Source: Clostridia bacterium (GTDB taxonomy: Bacteria > Bacillota > Clostridia > Oscillospirales > Oscillospiraceae). From it: DNA of 47,081 bases. A program made the translations under genes and the position numbers. How positions within the stretch are numbered: position 1 is the stretch's first letter; each line of letters opens with the position of its first letter. The stretch is from NCBI GenBank assembly GCA_021153265.1, contig JAGKTU010000003.1, positions 1-47,081 of the forward strand, read 5' to 3'. The notes below the pieces were generated by a model, which did no database searches, was not told where the DNA came from, and worked only from the letters and a program-made list of their open reading frames with translations. Positions 12,301 through 17,561 of this stretch are shown here, one piece after another.

Positions 12301-13325
12301 ACACGGGTCAGCTCACCCAGTTCGCCCTCGTTCAGGCTCACCGCGGAGTGGGTCTGGAGCATATTGCTCTTTGCACCCCAGAGAATGACAGCCTTGCTCT
12401 TGTCGATATCCACAGAGGTAAAGGGATTGCCGTAGGGAGCCAGACGGCCATAGGAGATACCCAGATCGTCCACACCGTCCTGGTTGATATCCGCGCTGAC
12501 CAAGCTGACCATGTTGAAGATCTCATTGCCGGTATTGTTGACCACATAAGACCAGACCCGGTCCCAGTTGCTCAGCTTCATCCAGTCGTTCTCGCCGGAC
12601 TGGGAGGTCTGCTGGTACTTATAGATGTCCACACGACCGTTGCCGTCCTCGGGGACATAGACCGCGATCTCGTAACGGCCGTCGCAGTCATAGTCGCCTG
12701 CGGTGACCTGCAGCAGGTTCTGCCAGGCATAGTCCAGCCGGGAATAGGCGGTGCCGCCGGACTTGATGACCTGGGCGGGATTGATACCCGTGCCGATGGT
12801 CTTCAGATCGCTGATGGAGTTTTTCTTGGCATCGTAGATCTGAAGCTGCAGATTGGCGCGTTCAGAGTGGGAATTGTACTTGATGCTGTCAAAGCCCACG
12901 TAAACAACTTCGCCCTGCAGGCCGTCGCCGTCAAAGTCCGCAGCCGCAACGGAATACATCTCCATACCGATGCCCGCGCCGGAGCTGGGCATGCCGGAAA
13001 TGCCGCCACCGCTGACGGAATTGTTGTTCTTACCATAGACATTGGTACCGCCGGAAGATGCCACAAAGGCCTCCCACACCTGATTGCCCAGAATGGTATT
13101 TCGACCATAGGGGTTCTCGGTGGTGTCGGGGTCAAAGCCCTCCGGCAGTTCGGTGGTGTCGAAGCCCAGTGCGGAGAATACGTCCGCATCCTGGCCCTCG
13201 AAGCCGTTTTCCATGTTGCTGGCCGCGTGGGCATGCTGGTGAGGGAACGCAGGCACAAAGCCCAGAACCATCGCCAGTACCAGCAGCAAGCTCAGGAAGC
13301 GGCTGAGAACGGGTGTTTTCTTCAT
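360..13325 (-). CDS. Giant multidomain secreted protein (4321 aa) with 42-unit Cys/Asp/His repeat array
   Basis: Start at ATG 13325, chosen for the GGAGG site just upstream and the signal peptide that begins there (MKKTPVLSRF, hydrophobic to about residue 27, AHA-A cleavage near 35). Visible parts in order: FG-GAP/VCBS-like calcium loops (DFDGDG, DYDCDG, DINQDG, DLDGDG, DINGEG) at about 125-525, suggesting a beta-propeller; a beta-rich Ser/Thr/Glu region at 640-900; an Fn3-like domain at 915-1030; an Ig-like domain at 1060-1145; glycine/aromatic 'bacterial repeat' modules (YEIYDWYING, YHFKEWRY) at 1520-1690; a beta-helix-like stretch at 2140-2320; Ig-like modules at 2835-3150; the Cys/Asp/His array at about 3158-3947; and a C-terminal domain of about 370 residues. 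No LPXTG-type sorting signal or membrane anchor is visible at the C-terminus. Domain names are from pattern recognition only. A surface or secreted adhesin or glycan-binding role is inference. Confidence 0.9.
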   Translation of the reverse strand: MKKTPVLSRFLSLLLVLAMVLGFVPAFPHQHAHAASNMENGFEGQDADVFSALGFDTTELPEGFDPDTTENPYGRNTILGNQVWEAFVASSGGTNVYGKNNNSVSGGGISGMPSSGAGIGMEMYSVAAADFDGDGLQGEVVYVGFDSIKYNSHSERANLQLQIYDAKKNSISDLKTIGTGINPAQVIKSGGTAYSRLDYAWQNLLQVTAGDYDCDGRYEIAVYVPEDGNGRVDIYKYQQTSQSGENDWMKLSNWDRVWSYVVNNTGNEIFNMVSLVSADINQDGVDDLGISYGRLAPYGNPFTSVDIDKSKAVILWGAKSNMLQTHSAVSLNEGELGELTRVSLTVGDLDGDGAKELIATGQPISDVEKYYSGNKAESNTTRAVITYLYDYNKGLVINSSGLYKPVDGKYIDAEDEDGNKTKQWQSNNGFDENYYSDPLMRTNAAVFHPKGYDYAFLYLDSCLYECTEGQLMLKMSLDDGNYDGQSALGGDKWSPVLAGAISTNYVEYGVVAADINGEGYDTLMTNMFVTVSGYQKGETAEQDVRRHYASYRTLYSTGDALASKASGTANLSVDGIPSTLTTAALAMVDADVDTVIMEYTGVHYLTYSDPKVLAIIAAAPYFEDVDIISDYDYAWQNTTSYSQMNGGGHGDTVQVDFEGGIYLSTETEVGGGKIELETSVNFTLEWAKDTTTTTEYTLSFETSQDEDAVAFYCIPTENYVYKTYTPNGKGGYDEKTDIISNTFTPCYQVLTLDYYESIRGNYPGLPEVRGKAITSTPGDPSSYPTSTSGYSVISQWDKDPAGVSFGNGAITQEISVTTEDAESYNMGAAWDFQFGGGAGVNIFGQEFDTTGGVQWSLNPSGGWTDIKMEGTTISGTVTNMPLQFQDYGYYYTWKIFSYNYKFEDGTSIPVVSYVVGDVSEPPQLPEDFQQDYDRTTSDKNVLTWTYDGSFSDFYIYKYYDFPVGGGLQRVAEIPSSTPNYTLKYDENGKPYKEYYYEDLNLAPYAEYQYAIQVEREAPVPPLSAISGLLTARTKAANGNPVMTMEESDGEHDGLLKVYPDKTSYLTVGVTGPKGESASSYYTTVQYQWQKKENGAWTDLINETAVTLTFASAGVDTAGEYRCRVNVLTKADATAITAYTDPVSLTHAKRTSFIEELYVKDVSGGVELYAKVGNAHPDSASIPGGTVTFNLTNNLTGQNYQYFVELNPAGIATDIRETMLPEGMYSVTAYYSGSFIFKSSDAQTLYLSQRSAGFDVDAPASVVFGDGAEVVYRTVTKSNGFTQTKEAIPQSFTLLKADALSTKQLRGASKIETGESVSAGTNYWIDLEGIRYYFTATHSGKITVEDLYVTYGTADAYLTYTNNGGKYRLAENLPAGGYAVKMTTDGVAVYAPVNVLKRQITLQLPAQKIGEGVDHAPYVTLGSMQMLSGTWAPCDLVNGELNSTMADQIISLHYYNTAGSPYTGTEVIKQCGYYVVRDWGGTVNASRYPNYDIKLLDGSLTVIGATRDVSIGVRLFEEQSVGTLHAMSPEYGSTRNPVHAADKLVQSFSTGTRMVFTAVPDEGYEIYDWYINGVAQGTKATSLSYVLLAEDTTVEVQFTIKQNSLIFGTAGDVGGGTIVCSDSELTSDSVVLANALFTFAAKANPGYHFKEWRYTEQSKGTVYNDEENGVMESTFDLLMPATSCSVYAVFERDHYTFTYSDRMNGVGMTAWYMGNASGDTTSGIEKITIRSGDKVKGDTTIVVEAAPGYDLDSEYAFISKGTQGQANYEAGTYTLKLGEDTDVTAVTNRQCYDVKLDFSVKQDAIFPEGTKLIYTIGEKQESLNIEEATGVTLEDVPGGSDIHIHVEYPGYYDLIGWVDGQSGLTATEEVNKAAVEVKFGDTVEAGTAYWYTVSINNANVARYFTAPITGIVRWDGEKVTVYGESNNYRITGLNQDTTISVRLEEKPHHYVDMEDISGFGTYQLVLPEGSAESVGANNVKRILVHDGDDLTVLVTPEQKWTVSYWQAKAASMSDSVKVRATSLKYTIPDIRESYTFKPIFSSTTYNTISWPTISADQNSITLSPENGYLSSVSSGSSFKFKLTGPGMALVDQVFANGVPFVAAGSANAGNCTVSGDVYTISNIQENQVITVTMKEVGVTVNGEDLVNMHGSGWVYDHGTQTLTLSRSGLIISGSVKISGVDNLKIVLLDTAATVTLENLNLSSTATNVITASGETCSVVLSGSNTITSRTNGSILTVSDTSNESLIIRGNGTLNLYNSGNGYAIAANTVTFTGNCNVNIYSTEAGGVNANELCMGIEGSTTEPSLRIQQTGSNANRDPIYAGDIEQYNGELLVRGIDAAIVCNCMYTYDGVVELSSEKESKTAFSGVYWLAYYTNGYMKRYTERNGSEAKSIVVRKADYLLTDYDLVQLFFATTTCNYFRLSPLSSEPDASSVVLTVTYNGKEYSAPISGGSAYQYYYIDLNDLNDTTLKTAILENGKKFGEEMENEHWLAVAYTQASPVYTTLATADITFEYRAQQLGEPFDAYKADIGSSDEVLEYSLSGGDTSSLNGAIATSGSVQTLTLDHLTAGTIDVGSTPVYLKGDNYLISMANEPLVTDGTLNLYSDGTGTLTVNSRIIPDAEGAPVTSALVADTINLHDVKALILFSGTNAVSAASGTQINFYDGDTALSYGQGWNIDEGSNGTTSTTLTTGTISDAKYVKVYADTTDGTITPNSVTADKETLDGQVEEFTVKYMAVDGNLIGLKTDTDGDTTYTSALLINSAGEETVWKLALGDEIPAGYQGCYRNNGASADLKLDLSKTELAEMPVGTYTIRFRQQDQYGALHNLDVTMKLTAKSIISGDLSVTPTTVTLSRGQSVTLTTAFTGTTPSSYQWSVDGKSVQVGAESSYTFTVPADAKVGKTYTIQAASFSGNDALGAATATITVCNAVSDITITNDQLKAEEDGSYTVHTVQPDAQPGVWEFKALVTMDDGTTATDVVWTLWGNDLRATHLDPTTGVLTVSPVEVGTDGIMKVIATYTNADGTTGTGEIVLNVNTDPYVGITIVGTVNGEAVTDIHGTVSANTYDETYAIGGEDVIVTAYPDPNHTVAGWTVNGEAVTEWNTRTNTMTFPGEVFGHYLVTVEFTHYHSERKHDDQNHWMECSCGDRIEITAHDDKDHDHNCDVCGYVMSTCYDDDKNHFCDYCGAKQGDCADENHNHLCDWCGDKLSDCVDENADHICEYCGGRVSECEDVNSNHFCDYCGEKISTCFDADDHNCDICGRELSECADTDDHNCDICGKVLSKCADKDKDHLCDICGIRLTECYDKNKDHLCDQCGEPATECVDANNDHLCDLCKETISECVDENKDHKCDICGKDLSNCVDENKDHNCDDCGAKLTNCADADNNHLCDICSVELSQCADENGDHNCDKCGKKLSDCADTAPADHFCDLCGKHLTPCVDENSDHTCDICGKELGVHDCADENSDHRCDTCGETLTPCADNDSNHLCDLCGKELSECADEDADHKCDKCGKILTECADETKDHLCDLCGTEITTCADENSDHNCDVCSKPLSECSDGDNDHKCDICGKQTSTCADDDKDHKCDLCSAVLTACVDDNSDHNCDICSEPVSACADENKDHSCDICNKELSTCADENKDHNCDICSKPLTECADEDNDHFCDLCGKQISTCVDEKDHLCDICGQRLTQCVDEDPVDQLCDLCGEDMHQCADEDNDHDCDFCEFVLTQCIDENADHACDICGATNSVCVDENSDHFCDLCGKEISKCLDENSDHLCDTCGDKLTDCVDADHNDFCDICGGETNLHVDKNKDHRCDVCALPLSECDDEDKDHLCDLCGVVWSVCVDKNTDHTCDICGGTMGVHAPAEGTHRCDYCGKDASECADETSDHLCDTCGQVISECVDEVKDHLCDICGKELSKCLDEDKDHICDWCGQRMSDCADPNEDGYCDYCGEPILYTIHLIQPEEGTITSSHAAAAMETPVTFTVALNPGKTLLSVNVVDVEGAPVAITDNGDGTYSYIQPRCEVTISVTYSNDLFSISFASMTMANSLDMNFAFLKAYRSDWTGYYAEIVKEYEDRESVTQYIFFEDWKTTTINGELYHYVTFTGIAAKEMTDKLYVTIYSPDGVAASTVWEDSVQAQAMRNLAKTGVTKLSQTMVVDMLNYGAAAQKKFEYNLDNLANSLLTDEQKAYATTTVSYVDTSKRNDNYRANVYLVSNIQFMMAFANIDPTMNAEVTFTDHYGKEHLITIPGSEFEKNGSYYVFTIEETVIADAYQNITCKIYNADGKLVNQVTDSMASYAARAKLNTGDELYEMIMKFATSAHAYLHSK
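1488..3855 (-). repeat. 42 tandem Cys/Asp/His repeats of about 19 residues in the giant protein
   Basis: I count 42 units with the pattern C-x-D-x3-DH-x-CD-x-CG-x2-L-(S/T)-x-C, about 57 bases each, for example CADENKDHNCDICGKELSE. Each carries up to three Cys, one His and several Asp. Codons differ between units, so this is an old or selected array and not recent slippage. In two units (CDICGGETNLH, CDICGGTMGVH) the third Cys is replaced by His. The Cys/His spacing suggests metal binding or disulphide cross-linking; neither is proven. Confidence 0.9.
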
Positions 13326-13397
13326 ATGATTTCCTCCTTTGGAGAAATGAATGTCATATTTCACGACATTGTGGCTATTTCTAGCTTCGCACATTAC

Positions 13398-13426
13398 ATT
13401 ATATAGGAAAAGTTGTAACTTTTCAA
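13398..13426 (-). promoter_or_regulatory. Promoter of the giant gene, spacer filled by a palindrome
   Basis: On the minus strand, TTGAAA and TATAAT are separated by exactly 17 bases, and transcription should begin about 65 bases before the start codon. The spacer and the edge of the -35 box hold a perfect palindrome (AAAAGTTGTAACTTTT, 13408-13423) that could be an operator. Confidence 0.75.
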
Positions 13427-13466
13427 CAGTTTTTTCATCTTTTACCCATGTATGACCGTAACAAAC

Positions 13467-13499
13467 GCAACCTCGTCCGCAGTTCACAGACGAGGTTTA
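13467..13499. other. Inverted repeat in the divergent intergenic region
   Basis: AACCTCGTC and GACGAGGTT form a 9-bp stem between the giant gene's promoter and the glycosidase gene. It may be a hairpin in the glycosidase leader or an operator. No clear promoter for the glycosidase was found nearby. Confidence 0.4.
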
Positions 13500-13556
13500 T
13501 CTTGCATTTCCGCTCAGTCTTCGATAGAATAAAAGAAAATGCGTGAGGTGGACTGT

Positions 13557-15899
13557 ATGCTGAGTCTTTGCAACAACTGGGAATTCACGGAAAGCTGGTT
13601 CGACGGTTTTGCCGCCGGCGAGGGCGGCGGCGAAATCGTGCGCCTGCCCCACACCGTGAAGGAATTGCCCCTGCACTATGCCGACCACAATGCCTATCAG
13701 ATGGTCTGCGGCTACCGCAAAACCCTTGTATGGGAGGAAAATTGGGCCGGGAAGCGGCTGTTTTTGCAGTTTGACGGCGCAGCGCATATCGCAACCGTCT
13801 TTGTCAACGACAAGGAACTGACCTGCCACCGCTGCGGCTATACCGCCTTCCGGGTGGAGATCACCGGGGCGGTGCAAAAAGGCGAAAACATCCTCGCTGT
13901 GAAGCTGGATACTACCGAAAACCCGGAAGTGCCGCCCTTCGGCTTTGTCATCGACTATCTGACCTACGGCGGACTGTACCGGGAGGTCTGGCTGGATATC
14001 CGGGAGCAAAATTATATCGAAGACATCTACATCACCACCCCCACGGTGACATCTCTGGAGTTGAAGGTGGCAACGGAAAATGCGGAAAACCACTTCTGCC
14101 GCATCGAAATCATCAACGGAGAAAATAAGCTGGTGCAGCTTCGCACCGTATCCGCCACCGCCTTCCCCATCACCATCGAGCATCCTGCCGCCCGGCGTTG
14201 GCGCATCGACCGCCCGGCTCTGTACATCTGCCGTGTCAAGCTGATGGACGAAAAGGGGCAGATTTTGGATGTGCAGGAGGAAACTTTCGGCTTCCGCACC
14301 GCGGAATTTAAGGCCGATGGTTTCTATCTCAACGGTAAGAAGACCTTCCTGCGAGGTCTGAACCGTCACCAAAGCTATCCCTACATCGGCTACGCCGCCC
14401 CGGCAGCTTTGCAAAAAGAAGATGCCCGGATTCTCAAGGAAGAACTGGGCTGCAACGCCGTTCGCACCAGCCACTATCCCCAGAGCAAGCACTTTATCCG
14501 GGAATGCGACCGGTTAGGATTGCTAGTCTTCACCGAGATCCCCGGCTGGCAGCATTTAGGCGGCGAAAACTGGAAAGAACAAGCCGTGCAGAACACCCGG
14601 GAGATGGTGCTGCAATACCGCAACCACCCCAGCATCGTGCTGTGGGGCGTGCGGATCAACGAAAGTCAGGACGATGACGAACTTTACGCCCGGACCAATG
14701 CTGTGGCAAAGGAGCTTGACCCCAGCCGGGCCACCTCCGGCGTCCGCTTTATCGAGAAGAGCAGCCTGCTGGAGGATGTGTACGCCTACAACGATTTCTC
14801 CCACACGGGAAACAATCCCGGCGTAAAGCCGAAAAAGGACGTGACCCCGGACATAGGGAAATCCCTGATCATTTCCGAGCACAACGGCCATATGTTCCCA
14901 ACCAAGTCCTTCGACAACTGGCAGCGCCGGCAGGAACACGCCCTGCGCCACGCCCGGGTGCAGGACGATGCGGCGGCGGACGGCGGCCACGCCGGCTGCT
15001 TCGGTTGGTGCATGTTCGACTACAACACCCACAAGGATTTTGGCTCCGGTGACCGGATCTGCTATCACGGCGTCATGGATGCTTTCCGCAATCCCAAATT
15101 GGCAGCCTACGTCTACGCCAGCCAGCAGGACCAGACTCCGGTGCTGAGTGTGGGTTCTTCTATGGACATCGGTGACTACCCGGCAGGCAGCATCGGAAAT
15201 GTGCCGGTGTTCAGCAACGCGGAGGAAGTGCTGCTGTACAAGAACGGCGCATTCGTCACCCGGCTGAGCAGGGGTGCGTACAAGGGTCTGCCCCATCCGC
15301 CTTTTGTTTTGGATGATACCATCGGAGAGCTGCTGGAAACCCAGGAAAATTTCCCCAAGAAGAAGGCGGACGCCCTGAAAAAGGCTCTGAATTCCGCCGC
15401 GAAATACGGTCTTGCCGGAATGCCCCTGACGGACAAGCTGGGCATGGTCAAGTGCATGCTCCAATACGGTCTGACGCTGTCGGACGGTGTTGCGCTCTAC
15501 GGAAAATACGTGGGCAACTGGGGCGGCGAGGCCACGGTGTGGCGTTTCGATGCCCAAAGGGGCGGCGAAGTGGTGGCCTCCGTCACCTGCTGCCCCAGCT
15601 GCAAGCTCCATTTGGAGGTCAAGGTCAGCCACACCGGGCTGCAAGAAGCCGCCACCTATGACATGGCGGCGGTTCGGGTGCGGATTCTGGATGAATTCTG
15701 CAACCTCGTTCCCTACGCCCAAGTGCCGGTACGGTTCCGTGCCGAGGGCGCGGCAGAAATCGTCGGTCCCGATGTAGTCACCGCCGAAGGCGGCATGTGC
15801 GGCGGCTTTGTCCGCACCACCGGCGCACCCGGCACAGCTTCCCTCACCGTCACCGCAGAGGGAATGGAGCCGGTAACGGTCGCATTCACCGTCAAATAA
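13557..15899 (+). CDS. Glycoside hydrolase family 2 (beta-galactosidase/beta-glucuronidase type), cytoplasmic
   Basis: Start placed at ATG 13557 because GAGGTGG lies 5 bases upstream and the protein then begins with the usual family 2 opening (CNNWEF); an in-frame ATG at 13539 lacks a site. The 780 residues show an N-terminal jelly-roll sugar-binding domain (about 10-150), an Ig-like domain (155-250), and a TIM barrel (from about 252) with the FLRGLNRHQ and VRTSHYP motifs. The likely acid/base is Glu369 (GVRINES) and the likely nucleophile Glu441 (IISEHNGH). A C-terminal Ig-like module follows at about 690-780. There is no signal peptide, so it should act on imported oligosaccharides. Substrate cannot be read from sequence. 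It stands alone, divergent from the giant gene, with no transporter beside it. Confidence 0.9.
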   Translation: MLSLCNNWEFTESWFDGFAAGEGGGEIVRLPHTVKELPLHYADHNAYQMVCGYRKTLVWEENWAGKRLFLQFDGAAHIATVFVNDKELTCHRCGYTAFRVEITGAVQKGENILAVKLDTTENPEVPPFGFVIDYLTYGGLYREVWLDIREQNYIEDIYITTPTVTSLELKVATENAENHFCRIEIINGENKLVQLRTVSATAFPITIEHPAARRWRIDRPALYICRVKLMDEKGQILDVQEETFGFRTAEFKADGFYLNGKKTFLRGLNRHQSYPYIGYAAPAALQKEDARILKEELGCNAVRTSHYPQSKHFIRECDRLGLLVFTEIPGWQHLGGENWKEQAVQNTREMVLQYRNHPSIVLWGVRINESQDDDELYARTNAVAKELDPSRATSGVRFIEKSSLLEDVYAYNDFSHTGNNPGVKPKKDVTPDIGKSLIISEHNGHMFPTKSFDNWQRRQEHALRHARVQDDAAADGGHAGCFGWCMFDYNTHKDFGSGDRICYHGVMDAFRNPKLAAYVYASQQDQTPVLSVGSSMDIGDYPAGSIGNVPVFSNAEEVLLYKNGAFVTRLSRGAYKGLPHPPFVLDDTIGELLETQENFPKKKADALKKALNSAAKYGLAGMPLTDKLGMVKCMLQYGLTLSDGVALYGKYVGNWGGEATVWRFDAQRGGEVVASVTCCPSCKLHLEVKVSHTGLQEAATYDMAAVRVRILDEFCNLVPYAQVPVRFRAEGAAEIVGPDVVTAEGGMCGGFVRTTGAPGTASLTVTAEGMEPVTVAFTVK

Positions 15900-15906
15900 C
15901 AAGCAA

Positions 15907-15932
15907 AAGCCCCATTCGAAAGGATGGGGCTT
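15907..15932. terminator. Bidirectional terminator between GH2 and HAD genes
   Basis: AAGCCCCAT and ATGGGGCTT form a 9-bp stem with an 8-base loop. A T-rich run follows on the minus side (for the HAD gene), with a weaker one on the plus side. The two genes are convergent here. Confidence 0.8.
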
Positions 15933-15936
15933 AACT

Positions 15937-16620
15937 TTATGTATCCAGCAGGGCTTCCAGTTGGCTCAAATACTCGATCTCGTGATCCGGGTGGATATGA
16001 TCCGGACAAGGCAGATGCTGAGGGTTGACCCAGCAGGTGCGGATACCGGCGTTGATGCCGCCTGCGATGTCCGAGGTCAGGCTGTCGCCCACGATCATGG
16101 CCTTGGCAGGATCGAAACCGGGAATCTGTGCAAAGCAGGCGTCAAAATAGGCTTTTGACGGCTTATTGTGGCCAATTTCCTGGGAAACGAAAACTTTTTC
16201 AAAAAAACGGTACAGATTTGCGCTGGTCATGCGGCCCTTCTGCACCACGGCGGTGCCGTTGCTGGCTAGGAAGAGGCGGTACTTTTTACTCAAGCGATCC
16301 ACCGCCTCCTCGGCGCCGGGGAGGAAATAATGGCCGATGGAGAGATTGCGTTCATAGGTCTTGGCACAGACCTGCACGTCCACATCCAGACCATACTCTG
16401 CAAACAGCACCCCAAACCGCTGGGTCAGAACCTCCGCCCGGGTCAGTTCGCCCCGTTCCAGCATCTCCCAATGAGCCTTGTTGATCAGGTGGTAGCGGTG
16501 GAGAACTTCTTCATTGGGTTCCAGTCCGAACTGGGAGATGGTCTTGGAAAGGGCGATGCGCTCGGCTTTATGAAAGTCCAGAATGGTGTCATCCAAATCG
16601 AGAAACAGAAATTCGATCAT
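15937..16620 (-). CDS. HAD-superfamily hydrolase, YjjG-type nucleotidase
   Basis: The 227-residue protein has the four HAD motifs: DLDDTILDF at the N-terminus (nucleophile Asp), ASNGT, a Lys in GHNKPSK, and IVGDSLTSDIAGG. The helical cap between motifs I and II and the overall length fit the YjjG group, which dephosphorylates pyrimidine nucleoside monophosphates, including non-canonical ones. It starts inside the rsmA stop codon (4-base ATGA overlap), so it is translationally coupled to rsmA and is the last gene of that unit. Substrate is assigned by family resemblance only. Confidence 0.85.
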   Translation of the reverse strand: MIEFLFLDLDDTILDFHKAERIALSKTISQFGLEPNEEVLHRYHLINKAHWEMLERGELTRAEVLTQRFGVLFAEYGLDVDVQVCAKTYERNLSIGHYFLPGAEEAVDRLSKKYRLFLASNGTAVVQKGRMTSANLYRFFEKVFVSQEIGHNKPSKAYFDACFAQIPGFDPAKAMIVGDSLTSDIAGGINAGIRTCWVNPQHLPCPDHIHPDHEIEYLSQLEALLDT

Positions 16621-17486
16621 CTTTGTCCTCTCATTCTTGCGATCTCGTTGGCGATCCGGGCAAAGTCCGGGATGGACAGGGTCTCGCCACGGATATTGGC
16701 ATCAAAGCCGGCTTTTTCAATGACTTCCGCCGCGCCGGTCTTGCCCAGTTCCGGGAAACCGGCGGCAAGGCCGTTGCTCAGTTTCTTGCGCCGCATAGCA
16801 AAGCTTGCCTTGACGGTACGGAAGAAAATTTTCTCGTCCAAGATATCCCAGGTTCGCTCTTTCCGCACCCGGAGGGTGATCACCGCGGAGGTGACTTTCG
16901 GCTGGGGCAGAAAACAGTGGGCAGGCACGTCGAAGAGCAGCTCAGGCTCTGCGTAATACTGGCAGAACACCGTAAATGCGCTGTAATCCGGGCTGCCGGG
17001 AGCTGCGGCAATACGCTGTGCCACCTCTTTTTGCACCATGACGGTGACGGCTTCAAAGCAGTCCGCCTCCAGCAGGGCGCTGAGGATGGGAGATGTGATA
17101 TAATAGGGCAGGTTGGCACAGGCCATGGGACGAAGACCCTCGAATTTCTCCCGAACCAAACCGGGAATGTCCTGGTCCAGCACGTCGCCCCAGAGGATCT
17201 CCAAATTATCGAATTCGCCCACGGTCTTCTGGAGGATGGGCGCCAGCCGGGTGTCCAACTCCACGGCGCAGACCTTCTTCGCCCGGAGGGCCAGCTGCTG
17301 GGTCAGAGGGCCGATGCCCGGGCCGATCTCCAGCACGCCCACCGTCTCGTCCACACCGGAATCCTCGGCAATGGACTGGGGCACCCAGGGGGCAATGAGG
17401 AAATTCTGGCCCTTGGCCTTGGAAAAGTGGAAGCCATGCTCTGCTAACAGAGGCTTCATCACCTGAATGTCGCATACATTGATCAT
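16617..17486 (-). CDS. rsmA: 16S rRNA dimethyladenosine transferase RsmA (KsgA)
   Basis: This 289-residue SAM-dependent enzyme dimethylates two adjacent adenines in the 3' hairpin of 16S rRNA late in small-subunit assembly. Seen in the sequence: the KGQNFL entry motif, the SAM-binding VLEIGPGIGPLT, an acidic strand end (VELD), and the catalytic ANLPYYITSP motif, followed by the usual helical C-terminal domain. It follows a yabE-like gene, as in many Firmicutes, though the rnmV gene often between them is absent. Its own promoter overlaps the terminator of the upstream gene, and the HAD gene follows with a 4-base overlap. Confidence 0.95.
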   Translation of the reverse strand: MINVCDIQVMKPLLAEHGFHFSKAKGQNFLIAPWVPQSIAEDSGVDETVGVLEIGPGIGPLTQQLALRAKKVCAVELDTRLAPILQKTVGEFDNLEILWGDVLDQDIPGLVREKFEGLRPMACANLPYYITSPILSALLEADCFEAVTVMVQKEVAQRIAAAPGSPDYSAFTVFCQYYAEPELLFDVPAHCFLPQPKVTSAVITLRVRKERTWDILDEKIFFRTVKASFAMRRKKLSNGLAAGFPELGKTGAAEVIEKAGFDANIRGETLSIPDFARIANEIARMRGQR

Positions 17487-17513
17487 AAGTTTACCGCCTT
17501 AAATCGAAAAAAT

Positions 17514-17553
17514 CGCCTTTCTGCCGGTATTATACCAACAGAAAGGCGTTTTT
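17514..17553 (-). terminator. Terminator of the yabE-like gene
   Basis: CGCCTTTCTG and CAGAAAGGCG form a 10-bp stem with a run of T on each side, so it could work on both strands. Its loop contains the -10 box of the rsmA promoter. Confidence 0.85.
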
Positions 17554-17557
17554 GCAA
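17529..17557 (-). promoter_or_regulatory. rsmA promoter nested in the upstream terminator
   Basis: On the minus strand TTGCAA and TATAAT are 17 bases apart, and the TATAAT lies in the loop of the terminator hairpin. The start of transcription would be about 35 bases before the rsmA ATG. Confidence 0.65.
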
Positions 17558-17561
17558 CTGA

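Noticed and set aside
11685..13406. Plus-strand open frame of 573 codons
   Set aside because: It is antisense to the N-terminal part of the giant gene and crosses its promoter; no ribosome site or recognisable domain.
13497..15902. Minus-strand frames opposite the glycosidase
   Set aside because: They are shadows of the glycosidase, which has a complete family 2 fold and active site on the plus strand.
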